Positions 62,510 to 64,000 of a stretch of DNA of 64,000 bases are shown one piece after another; within the stretch, counting starts at the first letter, position 1, and the number at the start of each line of letters is the position of its first letter. The notes under the pieces are model-generated. The model did not search any database. It was given only the letters and a program-made list of their open reading frames with translations, and had not been told where the DNA came from. The translations under genes were made by a program, and so were the position numbers. Origin of the DNA: Phycisphaerales bacterium. Its GTDB lineage: Bacteria; Planctomycetota; Phycisphaerae; Phycisphaerales; SM1A02. Location: NCBI GenBank assembly GCA_029260575.1, contig JAJDDB010000009.1:62001-126000 (forward strand). The letters run 5' to 3'.

Positions 62510-63673
62510 ATGCGCATCATGCACATCTCAACCCGATTGATTCTCGGCGGCTCTCAGGAAAACACCGTCTTGTCCTGCGAAGGGCAGGCAGATCACGGTC
62601 ATGATGTCGCGCTTGTTTTCGGCCCTATCTTCGGTCCTGAAGGTTCAATGCTCGATCGTGTCAAACGACATGGCGGAATCGAGGCAATTGAAACCCCGAA
62701 TCTTGTGCGAGAACTGTCACTTTCTAGAGATCCGAAATGCTATCGCGATCTGTGCAAACTCATTGTTGCGTGGAAGCCGGATGTTGTACACACGCATTCG
62801 TCCAAAGCGGGAATACTCGGCCGAATGGCCGGGTGGGCAGAACGTGTCCCTTGTGTCGTGCACACGGTACATGGGCCACCGTTTCATGCGTATGAGAAGA
62901 AGTGGCGCAACGGCCTGTACATCGCAGCTGAACGTTACGCAGCCGGCAAATGCCATCGCATCATCTGCGTCGCAAAGGCAATGCGCGATCAATTCCTTGC
63001 AGCGAAAGTCGCCGTTCCCGAAAAATACGAAGTGGTGTATTCTGGAATGGAAGTCGATCACTATCTGAATCCTCAACACACTCGCGCCGATGTTCGCCGT
63101 GAGTTGGGCATCGACGAGAGCGACTTCGTCATCGGGACAATCGCCCGCCTGGCTGAGCACAAAGGCCATGATGACTTGCTCGATGCACTGAGCAGTACCA
63201 TGCGGGATAACCAGTCCATTCGTCTGCTTTGGGTTGGTGATGGTTGGTGGGCCAAGCGTCTGAAACAACGAATCGATGATGCAGGGTTACGACAACAGGT
63301 CACGTTGACCGGCCTCGTTTCGCCTGAAGAAATCCCCAGATATCTCCAGGCGATGGACGTGCTGGCGCATCCCAGTTATCGCGAGGGTCTGCCTCGAACT
63401 GTTGTGCAGGCACTTCTCAGTGGCATTGCAACAGTTGCCTATGATGTGGATGGCACCCGAGAAGTCTGCATCACCGGCGAGACTGGTCGTCTCGTGCCGC
63501 CTGGCGATCAAGTGCAGCTGTGTGAAGCGCTGCTCTGGATGCACGACCATCCGAAGCAACGGCAGGCAATGGGGCAAGCTGGGCGGGACAAATGCCGACA
63601 ACAGTTTGATGCTGCGGTCATGGTCTTGGAATTGGAACGCGTGTATGGACAAGTGCTCGGTACGAAACCGTGA
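62510..63673 (+). CDS. Family 4 glycosyltransferase
   Basis: A 387-residue GT-B fold enzyme. The N-terminal domain shows MRIMHISTRLILGGSQENTV and VVHTHSSKAGILGRMA; the C-terminal domain shows IGTIARLAEHKGHDDLLDAL, LLWVGDGWWAKRLK, VTLTGLVSPEEIPRYLQAMDV and HPSYREGLPRTVVQALLSG, with the GT4 E-x7-E motif reduced to EGLPRTVVQA. It transfers a sugar from a nucleotide donor to an unknown acceptor, probably in surface polysaccharide. Its 3' end overlaps the next gene by 29 bases. Confidence 0.9.
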   Translation: MRIMHISTRLILGGSQENTVLSCEGQADHGHDVALVFGPIFGPEGSMLDRVKRHGGIEAIETPNLVRELSLSRDPKCYRDLCKLIVAWKPDVVHTHSSKAGILGRMAGWAERVPCVVHTVHGPPFHAYEKKWRNGLYIAAERYAAGKCHRIICVAKAMRDQFLAAKVAVPEKYEVVYSGMEVDHYLNPQHTRADVRRELGIDESDFVIGTIARLAEHKGHDDLLDALSSTMRDNQSIRLLWVGDGWWAKRLKQRIDDAGLRQQVTLTGLVSPEEIPRYLQAMDVLAHPSYREGLPRTVVQALLSGIATVAYDVDGTREVCITGETGRLVPPGDQVQLCEALLWMHDHPKQRQAMGQAGRDKCRQQFDAAVMVLELERVYGQVLGTKP

Positions 63674-64000
63674 CACGAAACGAGGTCGAAAACTGCAATC
63701 TACATGTGCAGCTTTGATCGTGGTTCTCGCAGCATGTACGCAGTCAGCAGCTGCTCAATTTTTTGAATTCGAACAATCGGCCAGTCCGCCCCAGCTCGAT
63801 GAATTTACCTATTGCGCCGAATTAATCGGAACACTCGAATCCGAGATCGCTGCATTCATTGGCAGCGAGCGCGATGCTGACCCGGTTGAACAGGTTGTGC
63901 TGCGTGCTTCTGTTAACGTACGAATCATCGCAGCAGATGTACTCGCCGCTGGCGACGCTGGAGGTCCCAAGGGATCCATTGCTGTTCTCTTTGGCATGAC
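63645..64000 (+). CDS. Exported protein, N-terminal part (runs off the window)
   Basis: The ATG at 63645 opens a frame that stays open to the window end (118 codons). It encodes a basic N-region (KRGRKL), a hydrophobic core (CAALIVVLAACTQSAAAQ) typical of a signal peptide, and then an ordinary soluble sequence (FEFEQSASPPQLDEFTYCAE, GTLESEIAAFIGSE). The start lies inside the glycosyltransferase gene in another frame, giving a 29-base overlap. Two Cys lie near the start (residue 4 and in CAALIV); a lipobox-like LAAC is possible. No domain is recognised. Confidence 0.6.
   Translation, partial: MDKCSVRNRDTKRGRKLQSTCAALIVVLAACTQSAAAQFFEFEQSASPPQLDEFTYCAELIGTLESEIAAFIGSERDADPVEQVVLRASVNVRIIAADVLAAGDAGGPKGSIAVLFGM

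Overview
The window reads as ordinary chromosome from a bacterium of the phylum Planctomycetota, most likely class Phycisphaerae. This is inferred from gene content, not from an rRNA gene. The pointers are an LpxC-FabZ fusion inside a complete early lipid A cluster, an exported protein with a PEP-CTERM-like sorting tail ending in poly-Arg, very large exported TPR and beta-propeller proteins, pseudopilin genes of planctomycete style, tandem copies of a Cys-rich domain common in planctomycetes, and a short group-2-like sigma-70 factor. Base composition and codon use look even throughout. I see no insertion sequence, prophage or CRISPR array.

Layout. 1-1540: the 5' end of nadA, an FHA-domain protein and a PilZ protein, all on the minus strand. 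1697-6725: ispE, lspA and an M3 oligopeptidase in a tight run, then a zinc-ribbon membrane protein and two tandem Cys-motif paralogues. 6770-9682: class II DAHP synthase, tRNA-Ala(CGC) and tRNA-Leu(TAG) facing each other across terminator hairpins, and a DoxX-like protein. 9839-16811: an operon-like run of VWA protein, TPR protein, ExbB/TolQ, two ExbD/TolR and a long exported TPR protein. 16864-23266: a HEPN-like/CBS protein, small membrane proteins, a UVR-motif protein, a sigma factor, a DUF3592-like protein and an M61 protease. 23284-25337: gcvT and the sorting-tail protein.

25549-32872 is an outer-membrane biogenesis cluster: bamA, two ompH/skp-like genes, lpxD, lpxC-fabZ, lpxA. An Asp-rich small protein and a 1418-residue beta-propeller/TPR protein follow. 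37744-45203 carries a small membrane protein, a LEA-type lipoprotein and a type IV pilus/type II secretion set (pilT, pilC/gspF, three pseudopilin-like genes, one with a large EF-hand-rich body). 45265-49642 holds a queD-like gene, a phosphohexomutase, hpf, a dksA/traR-like gene and an NtrC-type sigma-54 activator with a degenerate receiver. A sigma-54-like promoter lies upstream of dksA.

49697-64000 is mostly housekeeping: Nudix, dapA, pdxJ, phoU, a UDP-sugar pyrophosphorylase, glycerate kinase, DedA and a ferritin-like protein. It also has an adenylate-kinase-like/deoxyribosyltransferase-like fusion, a PAS/pseudo-histidine-kinase/PilZ protein, truA, a VOC protein, an SRPBCC protein, a family 4 glycosyltransferase and the start of an exported protein. 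The best leads for new biology are the VWA-TPR-ExbB-ExbD operon, the pseudo-kinase-PilZ protein, the kinase/transferase fusion, the DksA/HPF/sigma-54 island, the HEPN-CBS protein, and a 39-base repeat present at both ends of the window.
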